DNA of 64,000 bases from Lachnospiraceae bacterium (GTDB lineage Bacteria; Bacillota; Clostridia; Lachnospirales; Lachnospiraceae): NCBI GenBank assembly GCA_017465095.1, contig JAFTWX010000074.1, forward strand, positions 1 through 64,000, in the 5' to 3' direction. The notes under the pieces were generated by a model. It searched no databases. It was not told the DNA's origin and was given only the letters and a program-made list of their open reading frames with translations. Positions 35,660 to 44,120 of the stretch are shown here, piece by piece (position 1 is the stretch's first letter; every line of letters starts with the position of its first letter). The position numbers and the translations under genes were made by a program.

Positions 35660-35693
35660 GCAAGAAAAGCATGTCAATAGCAGACACGCTTTT
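35660..35693 (-). terminator. Terminator after ftsH
   Basis: AAAAGCGTGTC / GACATGCTTTT stem with a seven-base loop followed by a broken T run, just after the ftsH stop codon. Confidence 0.65.
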
Positions 35694-35701
35694 CCTCGGT
35701 T

Positions 35702-37534
35702 TTATTGTAAATTATCTACAAATAACGCCTCGAATTCATCTCTCGTGATACGCTCCTTCTCAAGAAGAAGATCCGCACAGGAGTGAAGAACATCAATATT
35801 TTCGTTGATGATATCTTTCGCTTTATCGTAACATTCGGCAATGATACGTTTCACTTCCTGATCAATCTGGCTCGCAACCGCCTCACTCATACTCTTAGTA
35901 TGGGCAAGATCACGGCCGATAAACACTTCATCGCTGTCATCCTCGTAATTGACGGTACCGATCAAATCCGACATACCGAATCTTGTTACCATCTTTCTGG
36001 CTTCGCTTGTGGCCTTCTTAATGTCGCTGGATGCACCTGTGGTAATGTCGTCAAAAATGATTTCTTCCGCAATTCGGCCGCCGAGGGACACCATAATATC
36101 CTGAAGCATCTGTCCCCGCGTCATAAACATGTCATCCCGCTCCGGAAGAGGCATTGTATATCCGGCCGCCCCGATTCCCGTCGGAATAATGGAAACCGTA
36201 TAAACCGGTCCCACATCCGGAAGCACATGGAACAGTATCGCATGTCCCGCCTCGTGGTATGCGGTAATTTTCTTTTCCTTATCAGAAACGATACGGCTCT
36301 TCTTTTCAGCTCCGATTCCGATTTTAATGAAAGCCTTTTTCACATCTTCCTGTTGAATGTAATGTTTATTCTGTTTTGCCGCAAGAATCGCCGCCTCGTT
36401 TAACAGGTTCTCCAAATCCGCTCCCGTAAATCCGGCCGTCGTCTGCGCAACCTGTTTTAAATCCACATCTTCCGCCAGCGGTTTATTTTTTGCATGAATT
36501 TTGAGTATATCTTCTCTGCCGCCCACATCCGGTCTGCCGACACCGATTTTACGGTCAAATCGTCCCGGTCTGAGAATCGCCGGATCGAGAATATCCACAC
36601 GGTTCGTCGCCGCCAACACAATGATTCCTTCATTTTCCGCAAAGCCGTCCATCTCAACCAGCAACTGGTTCAGTGTCTGCTCTCTCTCATCATGTCCGCC
36701 GCCCATACCGGTACCACGGCGTCTCGCCACTGCATCAATCTCATCGATAAACACAATACACGGATGATTCTTCTTTGCTTCATCAAATAAATCCCGCACT
36801 CTGGATGCACCGACACCGACAAACATCTCCACGAAGTCCGATCCGGAAATTGTAAAAAACGGAACATTTGCCTCCCCGGCGATAGCTTTGGCTAACATTG
36901 TTTTACCGGTTCCCGGCGGTCCTTCCAAAAGAACACCTTTCGGAATACGCGCTCCGACTTTTGAAAATTTCATAGGATCTTTCAGGAAATCAACGATTTC
37001 CTCCAAATCCTCCTTTTCCTCCTGAAGTCCTGCCACATCTTTCAGCGTCAGCTTTCCTTCGCCGATTCCTATTATACGGGCTTTGGATTTACCGAAATTC
37101 ATCATTCTTCCGTTGCTTCCGCCCCCACCGGAATGACTGTTGATCATTGAGAAAAAGAAGATAAACACAATAAACACGACAAGAATCGGAAGCACATAAT
37201 ACATGAACCAATTCTCACTCGGCATATCCTGCATAATCACAGGAACATCCTTTATCCCGCGAAAAACATCTTCCACTTCCGTCACGTCGGAAACATACAA
37301 TTCTTTTATATTTCCGTCCTCTGTCTCAACATAAACCGTACCGGTCGGAACTTCGCTGTTAGGCGCAATCGTCACGGAAACAATATTTGCCTCATCAAAG
37401 TCCTTCATAAAATCATTCCAGTTATAACCTGTTTCACTGTTTCGCACCGTACTGATCCAGATTGCAATTCCCAAAAGAATCAGAATGACCAGGAAGTATC
37501 CTCCGACACCTTTTGACTTATTATTTTCGTCCAT
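35702..37534 (-). CDS. ftsH: ATP-dependent zinc metalloprotease FtsH
   Basis: Membrane-bound AAA+ protease that degrades damaged or short-lived membrane and regulatory proteins. 610 residues: two membrane helices (about 13-30 and 116-138) enclosing the outer domain, Walker A GPPGTGKT at 205-212, Walker B IVFIDEID near 262, second region of homology RPGRFDRKI, and the zinc site HEAGH at 427-431. The C-terminus is complete. It follows hpt by 24 bases in the same order as in Bacillus subtilis (tilS-hprT-ftsH) and ends with a terminator. Confidence 0.97.
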   Translation of the reverse strand: MDENNKSKGVGGYFLVILILLGIAIWISTVRNSETGYNWNDFMKDFDEANIVSVTIAPNSEVPTGTVYVETEDGNIKELYVSDVTEVEDVFRGIKDVPVIMQDMPSENWFMYYVLPILVVFIVFIFFFSMINSHSGGGGSNGRMMNFGKSKARIIGIGEGKLTLKDVAGLQEEKEDLEEIVDFLKDPMKFSKVGARIPKGVLLEGPPGTGKTMLAKAIAGEANVPFFTISGSDFVEMFVGVGASRVRDLFDEAKKNHPCIVFIDEIDAVARRRGTGMGGGHDEREQTLNQLLVEMDGFAENEGIIVLAATNRVDILDPAILRPGRFDRKIGVGRPDVGGREDILKIHAKNKPLAEDVDLKQVAQTTAGFTGADLENLLNEAAILAAKQNKHYIQQEDVKKAFIKIGIGAEKKSRIVSDKEKKITAYHEAGHAILFHVLPDVGPVYTVSIIPTGIGAAGYTMPLPERDDMFMTRGQMLQDIMVSLGGRIAEEIIFDDITTGASSDIKKATSEARKMVTRFGMSDLIGTVNYEDDSDEVFIGRDLAHTKSMSEAVASQIDQEVKRIIAECYDKAKDIINENIDVLHSCADLLLEKERITRDEFEALFVDNLQ

Positions 37535-37558
37535 CTTAAAAAACCTTTCTTTATCCTT

Positions 37559-38086
37559 TTATTCTTCAAACTCCACAACTCCGATATACGGGAGATTGCG
37601 ATACTTCTGTGCATAGTCAAGTCCGTAACCTACGACAAACTCATCCGGAATCGTATAACCGTTATAATCAATCTTAACCTCAACCACGCGGCGATCCGGC
37701 TTATCCAGCAGTGTACAAAGCTTCAGGGATGCAGGACCTCTCTCCGCAAGCATCTTGAGCAAATGACTGAGGGTGCGCCCCGTGTCAATGATATCCTCCA
37801 CCACAATGACATGTCTTCCTAAAATGGATTCCTCCAAATCTTTCACAATCTTAACCTGTCCACTGGATGTTGTCGACATCCCGTAACTGGAAGCCGACAT
37901 GAAATCTATCGTAACCGGAACGGTAATCCGCTTGGACAGCTCACACATAAAATAGCTGCCACCGCGTAAAATTCCGATGATATGAATCTCTTTTCCCTCG
38001 TAATCACGATTAATCTGTTCTGCAAGCTCTCGGATTCTCGCTGACACTTCCTCCTCGGAATACATCACTCTGATTTTTTCTGCCAT
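37559..38086 (-). CDS. hpt: Hypoxanthine phosphoribosyltransferase
   Basis: Purine salvage: converts hypoxanthine or guanine with PRPP to IMP or GMP. 175 residues, typical. The PRPP loop VIVVEDIIDTGRTL and the PPi-loop LRGGSYFM are clear, as is VGYGLDYAQKYRNLPYIG at the end. AAAGAG (GATAAAGAG) precedes the ATG. It begins 4 bases after tilS; the pairing with tilS and ftsH is conserved across Firmicutes. Confidence 0.96.
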   Translation of the reverse strand: MAEKIRVMYSEEEVSARIRELAEQINRDYEGKEIHIIGILRGGSYFMCELSKRITVPVTIDFMSASSYGMSTTSSGQVKIVKDLEESILGRHVIVVEDIIDTGRTLSHLLKMLAERGPASLKLCTLLDKPDRRVVEVKIDYNGYTIPDEFVVGYGLDYAQKYRNLPYIGVVEFEE

Positions 38087-38090
38087 CTCT

Positions 38091-39491
38091 TTATCCTCCC
38101 GTAACCGTTATCTCCAGTATTCTTTTCGTATTTTCATCTGTTTTTACATAATTGCTGATTCGCTTTCCCACGAAGTAAAGCATATGGCTGCCCGACGCAA
38201 CAAGGATACTCTTCCTCCGTTCGTCGGCCGGAATTTTTTCGTTTACCATATAATCTTTCACATATTTTTTATTTTTATGATTAAAATAAAAAAAATCATT
38301 CTCCATAGGTGTCCGCACTGTCAGCGGCTCTTCTATTTTATCATAATCCAGCCATTTCGTATATGTTTTTGTCGGAATGTCTGCATTTCGGTCAAAATCC
38401 ATCACTCGAAAAGCAATTCTTTTTCCGTCCGGAAGCGGCAGCTGCACACCTTTTGCAAGCTCCGCCGGATTCACATTTACACAGAATGATTCTTCCCGGT
38501 CATCTCCCTGCTTTCCGCAAGAAAAAATCAGTTCCCGGTAACTTTTTTTCACTTCGATTCCATAGGGAAGATTGCACACACTACCGACCTGAAGACCGGC
38601 CAGCTTCTGCACCGCTTCTACATGCACTGCCGAAATGTCCTTTTTACTCCCTGCAAGATCGGTAATACAGAAACGGATCACCTCTCCCGTCAGATACGGA
38701 TGAACTTCTTCAAAGATTTTATCGAAAAGCCGGACACAGCCCTGTTCTGATTGAGATCTGTCCGCATAACCGGCCACCGTCTTTCGCACCTGTTCCTGCA
38801 GATAATCTCTGGCCTCCAGCACAATCTGCCCGGTGCGCGCAATGTGTCCGGCCGCTCCTTCACACACCTCTTTTTCAAGCATCGGCAAAACATTATGTCG
38901 GATGCGGTTTCTGGAATATGCAGTCTGCGCATTGGTCTCATCCGTCATATATTCTGATTTTATTTCACTCAGGTAACTCTCTATATCTGCTCTGCTCACG
39001 GAAAGAAGCGGACGAATGATGTTGTCTCTGACCGGAGAAATACCGCTCAGTCCGTCCACCCCGGTTCCTCTGCACAAATGGAACAATATAGTTTCCGCCT
39101 GATCATCCATATGGTGAGCCACGGCTATCTTTTCTGCCTCTGTTTTTTGTGCCGTCTCTGCAAAAAAATCATACCGGACCTTCCTGCCTGCTTCCTCCGT
39201 TGTCATCCCGTTTTCACGGGCTACAGCGGCCACATCCGTGCGCAGCACATGAACCGGAACCTGTTCCCGCTCACACAGTCTCCGCACAAACTCTTCATCC
39301 CGCAAAGCACTTTCCCGGAGCATATGGTTGATATGAACCGCCTCAATAGAAATGCCAAGCTCACCTTGCAATGCAAGGAGCACATAAAACAGGCAGACAG
39401 AATCTGCCCCTCCCGACAATCCGACAAGCACTTTGTCTCCCGGGTTAGTCATATGAAATTTTTGCATGTAGGCGGACACTGCTTTTATCAT
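38091..39491 (-). CDS. tilS: tRNA(Ile)-lysidine synthase
   Basis: Modifies C34 of the CAU-anticodon tRNA-Ile to lysidine so that it reads AUA; essential. 466 residues from ATG 39491: PP-loop SGGADS at 26-31, HHMDDQAETIL, and RNRIRHNVLP of the N-terminal ATPase domain, followed by the TilS substrate domain and the C-terminal repeat domain. The start at 39491 is preferred because AAGGA lies 6 bases upstream; an in-frame ATG 30 bases earlier has only a weak signal. It starts about 50 bases after spoIIE and runs into hpt. Confidence 0.94.
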   Translation of the reverse strand: MIKAVSAYMQKFHMTNPGDKVLVGLSGGADSVCLFYVLLALQGELGISIEAVHINHMLRESALRDEEFVRRLCEREQVPVHVLRTDVAAVARENGMTTEEAGRKVRYDFFAETAQKTEAEKIAVAHHMDDQAETILFHLCRGTGVDGLSGISPVRDNIIRPLLSVSRADIESYLSEIKSEYMTDETNAQTAYSRNRIRHNVLPMLEKEVCEGAAGHIARTGQIVLEARDYLQEQVRKTVAGYADRSQSEQGCVRLFDKIFEEVHPYLTGEVIRFCITDLAGSKKDISAVHVEAVQKLAGLQVGSVCNLPYGIEVKKSYRELIFSCGKQGDDREESFCVNVNPAELAKGVQLPLPDGKRIAFRVMDFDRNADIPTKTYTKWLDYDKIEEPLTVRTPMENDFFYFNHKNKKYVKDYMVNEKIPADERRKSILVASGSHMLYFVGKRISNYVKTDENTKRILEITVTGG

Positions 39492-39545
39492 CAACTGTCC
39501 TTTTTTATTCTCAATACTCATAGTCCCAATATAGCCTTTTTACGG

Positions 39546-40721
39546 CTAAAATGCAACCGGAAGAGCTCCTTTTTCACACAGTCCGACAGCAAGTATTGTC
39601 ATGTCATCACGTATCACTCCGCCTCCCGCCCGTATCGCCATCTGCAATATACTCATAGATAAATCCGACAGGGTTTTATCCGCAAAACCGCTGATGCAGG
39701 AACGAAACATTTCCATATTGTCATAAAGCTGCTCCATAATTCCGTCAGAGGCAAGAATCATAATATCCTGGCTCTGCAAAAAAATTGTCTCCGCGTAACC
39801 TTCGATGCGGGGATTGATTCCCAAAGAAAGCCGGTCCGCAGCAAATTCCCGCACCTCTTTACCACGAACCAAAAAAGAGGACGCAGAACCGTTTTTATAA
39901 ATTTTGCATTCTCCCGTATACTGATTCAGCTCCATCAGATCAAGCGAGACACTCCTCTCACCCCTGTGCTGCAGATAAAGCATCTCGTCACACATATGAA
40001 TACAATTTTTTACCGCGAGGCCGGATTCCACATGCCGTTCTACCATCATAAGAACCTTCTCACTGTCCTCACAGGCTCTTTCTCCGCTTCCCATCCCATC
40101 GGCAATGGCTGCGATATAAGTTCCGTCCCCGAATTCCCGCATCAAAAAGTTGTCCCCGGACACCTCCTCCCCCTCTTTTGTCACTTTTGCAAATCCCCCG
40201 TATATTTGAAAGGAGGGCTCCTCCTGAAAACAAAACGTCGTCCATTCATCCCTGACATAAAAATGTCCCTCCGAGGGCGGAAGCATAGGAATATGTAAAA
40301 CTTCCGTCAACAACCGGGCAATATCATCCGCATCATAATATGTCCGCTCTCTTGCCCGGAGAAGCATCCCAATCTCTGTATATCCGTTTCTGTTTTCTGT
40401 CTTGTAAAATTCTTTTATCTCTATGCCTGCGTTTATGAGCTCCTTCACAATTTTCCGCTCCTGTTTTTCCGCCAGGACAGACCCGCTTAGATTCGGTCGC
40501 GCCAGACCTGCCAGCTGCGAGGCCGCGCTGCGCAAAAATCTAAAAAAAATCGCTTTCTGGCTGTCGATTTCCTTTTGCGCAAACAAGTCTGCCCTGGTCA
40601 CATAGCACTCGTCTCCCTTTTCCTCCTCGGGCAAATAGGATTCCGCAATTTCATTGAGCAATGCTGCATATTCCGTCACACGGCTTTTGGTAAACTCCGA
40701 CAAGATTTCCCTCTCTTCCAT
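39546..40721 (-). CDS. spoIIE: Short, soluble SpoIIE-like serine phosphatase
   Basis: SpoIIE dephosphorylates the anti-anti-sigma factor SpoIIAA and so frees sigma-F in the forespore. Position between divIC and tilS and the C-terminal PP2C domain identify it: AAIADGMGSGERACEDS, QDIMILASDGIMEQL, IRDDMTILAVG, with the metal-binding Asp residues present. But the protein is 391 residues, not about 800: there is no ten-helix membrane region. Residues 1-190 correspond to part of the regulatory middle. The start is genuine, with GAGGAGG 7 bases upstream and a Spo0A-type promoter just behind it, so nothing has been cut off by a frameshift nearby. Confidence 0.85.
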   Translation of the reverse strand: MEEREILSEFTKSRVTEYAALLNEIAESYLPEEEKGDECYVTRADLFAQKEIDSQKAIFFRFLRSAASQLAGLARPNLSGSVLAEKQERKIVKELINAGIEIKEFYKTENRNGYTEIGMLLRARERTYYDADDIARLLTEVLHIPMLPPSEGHFYVRDEWTTFCFQEEPSFQIYGGFAKVTKEGEEVSGDNFLMREFGDGTYIAAIADGMGSGERACEDSEKVLMMVERHVESGLAVKNCIHMCDEMLYLQHRGERSVSLDLMELNQYTGECKIYKNGSASSFLVRGKEVREFAADRLSLGINPRIEGYAETIFLQSQDIMILASDGIMEQLYDNMEMFRSCISGFADKTLSDLSMSILQMAIRAGGGVIRDDMTILAVGLCEKGALPVAF

Positions 40722-40770
40722 ATTTGACTCCTCCTCATCAAAACTTTGTCCACATCTATTCTCACCGACA

Positions 40771-40804
40771 AGTATATCGAAAAGTTCCTTCGGAATTTGT
40801 CAAA
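40771..40804 (-). promoter_or_regulatory. Spo0A-type spoIIE promoter with 0A box
   Basis: TTGACA (40803-40798) and TATACT (40776-40771) are 21 bases apart, too wide for ordinary sigma-A promoters but equal to the Spo0A-activated spoIIE promoter of Bacillus. The -35 lies inside TTTGTCAAA (plus strand 40796-40804), an exact match to the 0A box TTTGTCRAA. A weaker TATCGAA lies in the spacer. Confidence 0.7.
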
Positions 40805-40833
40805 GAAACACCCCATATCCCCTTAAAATTGCG

Positions 40834-40881
40834 ACAAAAAAATAAAGTATATCTGCTTCTTTGTGCAAACATACTTTATTT
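40834..40881 (-). terminator. Terminator after divIC
   Basis: AAATAAAGTAT / ATACTTTATTT with a loop of about 20 bases and a seven-T tail; the first arm overlaps the divIC stop codon. Confidence 0.7.
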
Positions 40882-41178
40882 TTGTAATTTAAATAAAATT
40901 TCGTCACTATGTACCAAACCGAGTTTCTCCTGCGCAACTTCTTCCACATAAGAATCCGTTTGGACATATTTTTTTAATTCTTCCAGCTCCTTCGCTCTCT
41001 CTTCCTGTATCGTAATCTGCTGTTGCAGTTCCGCTTTCTTCAACGCATATGCATCCTGCTTGCTCTTTAAATTCCTTCCGGAAAAAGACACAAGTACCAG
41101 CATAATGGAAAGTACGACAAAAATGAGAGCCGCATCGAACCGGTTTTGTTTCTTTTTGCGATGAATATTCCGACTCAT
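40876..41178 (-). CDS. divIC: Septum formation initiator DivIC/FtsB family
   Basis: A 100-residue bitopic protein: basic cytosolic start (RNIHRKKKQNR), one membrane helix at about 15-35, then an outer leucine-zipper-like coiled coil (ALKKAELQQQITIQEERAKEL) and the conserved end VEEVAQEKLGLVHSDEILFK. It joins the FtsL/DivIB complex at the division septum. The start overlaps the yabQ stop (ATGA), and the yabP-yabQ-divIC order is that of Bacillus subtilis. Confidence 0.93.
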   Translation of the reverse strand: MSRNIHRKKKQNRFDAALIFVVLSIMLVLVSFSGRNLKSKQDAYALKKAELQQQITIQEERAKELEELKKYVQTDSYVEEVAQEKLGLVHSDEILFKLQK

Positions 41179-41669
41179 GGGTTTCCCTCTTTTTTCTGTT
41201 TTTTGTGTTTACATAAAATTATCTTAAACCCTTTTATGTTGCCCGTCAACTTCTTTTTTGACTGCAAAAACACGTCCCCCAAAGCCTTTTTCACTCTTGA
41301 AAATGCCGATTTTACAAGCATTAGTGGCGGAGTAAATATTGCAACCACAAGATGTAGTATATGCCCCAATATTGTTGACATAAAAATTACCAATTTGTCT
41401 CCAAAAATTTTTTTATAAAAAAGCATTCCAATGAACAGACCGAACACCGCAAACCAGCGCAAGGCGCCCTGGTTCATGTGATAGAGCAAAAAGAAAAGAG
41501 TAGCGGAGACAAAAATCCAAAACAAAATATCTTCCAATGCCACAAAAAAATAGTTGTGTTTTATCACCCTTCGGACTACCCGCAGGGCATCGTAAACCGC
41601 CGTGATAACAATCCCCGCGAAAAAGCAACTGGCCCAAAGAACACTCTCATTGATTACATTCGCACTCAT
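41175..41669 (-). CDS. yabQ: Spore cortex biosynthesis protein YabQ
   Basis: A 164-residue integral membrane protein with about four helices and a basic C-terminal tail (KKKLTGNIKGFK, KHKKQKKEG). YabQ is needed for cortex assembly and sits in the outer forespore membrane. Identification rests on the helix pattern (ASCFFAGIVITAVYDALRVVRR) and on its place after yabP and before divIC. Its ATG shares a base with the yabP stop (TAATG), so translation is coupled. Confidence 0.9.
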   Translation of the reverse strand: MSANVINESVLWASCFFAGIVITAVYDALRVVRRVIKHNYFFVALEDILFWIFVSATLFFLLYHMNQGALRWFAVFGLFIGMLFYKKIFGDKLVIFMSTILGHILHLVVAIFTPPLMLVKSAFSRVKKALGDVFLQSKKKLTGNIKGFKIILCKHKKQKKEGNP

Positions 41670-41950
41670 TATCTGAATAATTTGCCCAAAATGGACTCTC
41701 CTTTTCCGCCGTAATTATTTACATCCGAATAAGTAAGCGAATCTATTTTCCCTTCGATATCCACCTCACCCTTTTCCAGGGTCAACCGGTTAACATGCAG
41801 ATCACTTCCTTTGATCATCAGCATCCCCTGGTCTGTTTCCAAAAGAATCTCCGACAGATCAAAGGATAACACATCCGAAACTCCGCTGACGAGACAGGTT
41901 CTCCGGTTTGTCATCATAATTTTGTGAGCGCGCTGCTTGATTTCCTCCAT
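41669..41950 (-). CDS. yabP: Sporulation protein YabP
   Basis: A 93-residue protein of the YabP/YqfC family, beta-rich, with TCLVSGVSDVLSFDLSEILLET and MLMIKGSDLHVNRLTLEKGEV as the family signature. In Bacillus it is made in the mother cell with YabQ. ATG 41950 has GGGAGG 7 bases upstream; the frame is open slightly further. It lies about 90 bases after rqcP and behind a terminator, so it probably has its own promoter; I could not assign a convincing sigma-E element in the gap. Confidence 0.92.
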   Translation of the reverse strand: MEEIKQRAHKIMMTNRRTCLVSGVSDVLSFDLSEILLETDQGMLMIKGSDLHVNRLTLEKGEVDIEGKIDSLTYSDVNNYGGKGESILGKLFR

Positions 41951-42021
41951 AAATGTTCCTCCCATTCCTATCATTTAGCACAGAGTACGTTATCTAAATA
42001 TATGAATACGATTGCGCATTT

Positions 42022-42056
42022 ATGAAAAAATGTCCCGCTATACATAGCGGAACATT
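42022..42056 (-). terminator. Terminator overlapping the rqcP stop codon
   Basis: AAATGTTCCGCTA / TAGCGGGACATTT with a four-base TGTA loop, then TTTTC. The last codons of rqcP form the 5' arm and loop. Confidence 0.8.
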
Positions 42057-42277
42057 TCTTTTGCTTCTTCCTTGCGGACTGTTTCCTGCACAGCCACAAC
42101 CTCTACTTTTACTTCTTTGTCCCCGAAACTGATTGTAATCTCGTCGCCGACTTTTACTTCCGTTCCGGCCTTAGCTACCTTGTCGTTGATCTTAACACGC
42201 CCTGCATCACAGGCCTCATTTGCAACGGTGCGTCTTTTGATAAGACGCGATACTTTTAAATATTTGTCAAGTCTCAT
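42038..42277 (-). CDS. rqcP: S4-domain RNA-binding protein RqcP (YabO)
   Basis: A 79-residue S4-fold protein (MRLDKYLKVSRLIKRRTVAN, GRVKINDKVAKAG). RqcP binds the 50S subunit with RqcH and helps poly-alanine tailing of stalled nascent chains. ATG 42277 is chosen because AAAGGA lies 6 bases upstream and the protein then starts as its homologues do. It follows the hup terminator, so it is expressed by read-through or an unseen promoter. The neighbourhood hup-rqcP-yabP-yabQ is that of Bacillus yabO. Confidence 0.93.
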   Translation of the reverse strand: MRLDKYLKVSRLIKRRTVANEACDAGRVKINDKVAKAGTEVKVGDEITISFGDKEVKVEVVAVQETVRKEEAKEMFRYV

Positions 42278-42291
42278 GGTATTCCTTTCAC

Positions 42292-42325
42292 AAAAAAAGC
42301 TGTAACACATCTGTGCTACAGCTTT
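42292..42325 (-). terminator. Terminator after hup
   Basis: AAAGCTGTAGCACA / TGTGTTACAGCTTT stem with a G-T pair and a two-base centre, then TTTT; it probably lowers transcription into rqcP. Confidence 0.85.
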
Positions 42326-42337
42326 CGTTTACTCTAA

Positions 42338-42613
42338 TTAAGCGTTTACTAAATCTTTTAATGCTTTACCAGCTTTGAATTTAGGTGCTTTAGAAGCAGC
42401 GATTTTCATCGGTGCGCCACTCTGTGGGTTTCTTCCTTCTCTAGCTGCTCTTTCAGATACTTCAAATGTACCGAATCCTACTAACTGGATTTTTCCACCT
42501 TTCTTTAATTCTTCAGAAACAACATCTGTGAAAGCTTTTAATGCGTTTTCTGTATCTTTCTTTGATAATCCTGCCTGATCAGCCATAGCTGCAACTAATT
42601 CTGCTTTGTTCAT
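42338..42613 (-). CDS. hup: DNA-binding protein HU
   Basis: A 91-residue histone-like protein that bends and compacts DNA as a dimer. MNKAELVAAMADQAGLSKKD at the N-terminus, GFGTFEVSERAAREGRNPQSG in the DNA-binding arm region and the ASKAPKFKAGKALKDLV end are classic. GAGGAGG precedes the ATG. A consensus promoter 75 bases upstream and a terminator right behind the gene fit an abundant protein. Confidence 0.97.
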   Translation of the reverse strand: MNKAELVAAMADQAGLSKKDTENALKAFTDVVSEELKKGGKIQLVGFGTFEVSERAAREGRNPQSGAPMKIAASKAPKFKAGKALKDLVNA

Positions 42614-42688
42614 TTTGAACTCCTCCTCTTATTACTGAGTATTTTATTTTATTTGCCATTTCTCTCTCTTGGGAAATGCCTAATACTA

Positions 42689-42717
42689 TTTATATCCCTT
42701 TTTCCCCTTGTTGTCAA
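42689..42717 (-). promoter_or_regulatory. hup promoter
   Basis: Consensus TTGACA (42717-42712) and TATAAA (42694-42689) with a 17-base spacer. Confidence 0.85.
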
Positions 42718-42749
42718 GGAAAAAAAGGCATTTTTCAAGGTTTTTTGGA

Positions 42750-44084
42750 CTACTCTTCCTTTTCTAAACTGGAGAAAGAATATCTGACATCTTTGTCAGT
42801 ATCATCCACTTCAAGAGAGTAACTCCTTGTGACATAACCATTCTTGCGCACCGACACGGTGTAAGTACCGCTTTTTTTTGCAAAATCCGTCGGAATCACA
42901 CCAATGTACTTTCCATCCACATAAAGTTCGGCACCTTCCGGCGCATCAATATACACCTTATTTCCGTCGCCGGAAGGTGTAGCAACCGCATGGTTACCGC
43001 TGACAGTATCTTTGTCGTCTTTATCGTCCGGCTCTTTGTCGTCATCGGATTCTTCCTGTTTTTCTTCCATATCAATGCTGATATTGGCCATCTCCTGACC
43101 GACCTTGATATAGCGCGAAAGAGTGCTGTAGCCTTCCGCAGTTACCTCAATATGATGTATTCCGTAGGAAAGGTTTACCACACCGCTGTAATCCGTCTCC
43201 TGACCGTCAATCTTCAAAACTGCCCCCGACGGATTGATTGTGAACACAATACCGCCCACCTTGTCCTCATCCTGATCTTTCGGAATCAGATCCGAAACAT
43301 CTACCTGAGTCTCTTCGTTCGCTTCGACAGAAATCTGCTTTGTCCCGGAAATATCGTCACAGGAAATAAGCATGTCATAGGATCCTGCCGGAACAACCAA
43401 AAGCATATCCTTCTCGACCTTCTTTATAATCGACTGGCTAAGTTCAACCCATCCTCCTTCAAACGGTTCCGCATTGATCAAACGCACATAACCGTGTCCG
43501 TTGGAAATTGTAATGCTTTTAATCGTATGATCTGTGCTCGTAACACGAAGCGTATCCACCTCGTTGATATCCATGAGTGTAAAAACCTCTCCGCCTATCA
43601 GAACCGGCGCTCCGTCGTCAATGGCATATTGTTCCCCGTTCATCTCGAAGGTAAGCGCCCTGCGGTTGATTGCAAAGGACGTCACATCCTCCGTTACCAC
43701 AGCGGACTTGTCCAGCCATATATTCTTGGCCTTTTTCTCGTCTTTGATAAACGTAACTTCCGCTATATCCCCCTCCGTCAGCTGTCCGACAACAAGCTCC
43801 TCATCATATCTGCTCTTAATCCCCGTGGAATTGTCATAGGATAAGGTATAACTTTTCCCGACAGAACTATTATAAAATGTAATTTTCTGTTTCGCTTCAT
43901 CTATTTTCTGAATCACCGCCCGGTCCAGAGAATCCGCCAGCGGAATCTTTGCTTCACTCTCCGGAAACAATTCCTGCTGCACTTCGGTCTCCTCCGGCCC
44001 TGTTGTGCCCTGGCCGCTCAACCCGCAGCCGCACAGGCAAAAAACAGCGCAGAAAATAAAGAGCCGCATGAAATATTTCTTCAT
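42750..44084 (-). CDS. PEGA-domain lipoprotein
   Basis: 444 residues. A lipoprotein signal ends in FCLCGCG, so the Cys is lipidated and the protein sits on the outer face of the membrane. After a beta-rich region (50-280) come two PEGA domains: GGIVFTINPSGAVLKIDG with HHIEVTAEGY, and YIDAPEGAELYVDGKYIG with TYTVSVRKNGY, separated by an acidic linker (DDDKEPDDKDDKD). PEGA domains are surface beta sheets of unclear partner. ATG 44084 has AAAGGA 10 bases upstream. It follows the CotS-like gene by 36 bases. Confidence 0.87.
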   Translation of the reverse strand: MKKYFMRLFIFCAVFCLCGCGLSGQGTTGPEETEVQQELFPESEAKIPLADSLDRAVIQKIDEAKQKITFYNSSVGKSYTLSYDNSTGIKSRYDEELVVGQLTEGDIAEVTFIKDEKKAKNIWLDKSAVVTEDVTSFAINRRALTFEMNGEQYAIDDGAPVLIGGEVFTLMDINEVDTLRVTSTDHTIKSITISNGHGYVRLINAEPFEGGWVELSQSIIKKVEKDMLLVVPAGSYDMLISCDDISGTKQISVEANEETQVDVSDLIPKDQDEDKVGGIVFTINPSGAVLKIDGQETDYSGVVNLSYGIHHIEVTAEGYSTLSRYIKVGQEMANISIDMEEKQEESDDDKEPDDKDDKDTVSGNHAVATPSGDGNKVYIDAPEGAELYVDGKYIGVIPTDFAKKSGTYTVSVRKNGYVTRSYSLEVDDTDKDVRYSFSSLEKEE

Positions 44085-44120
44085 TTGCAGTCTTCCTTTC
44101 TGCGCTAAGTATAGCATACA

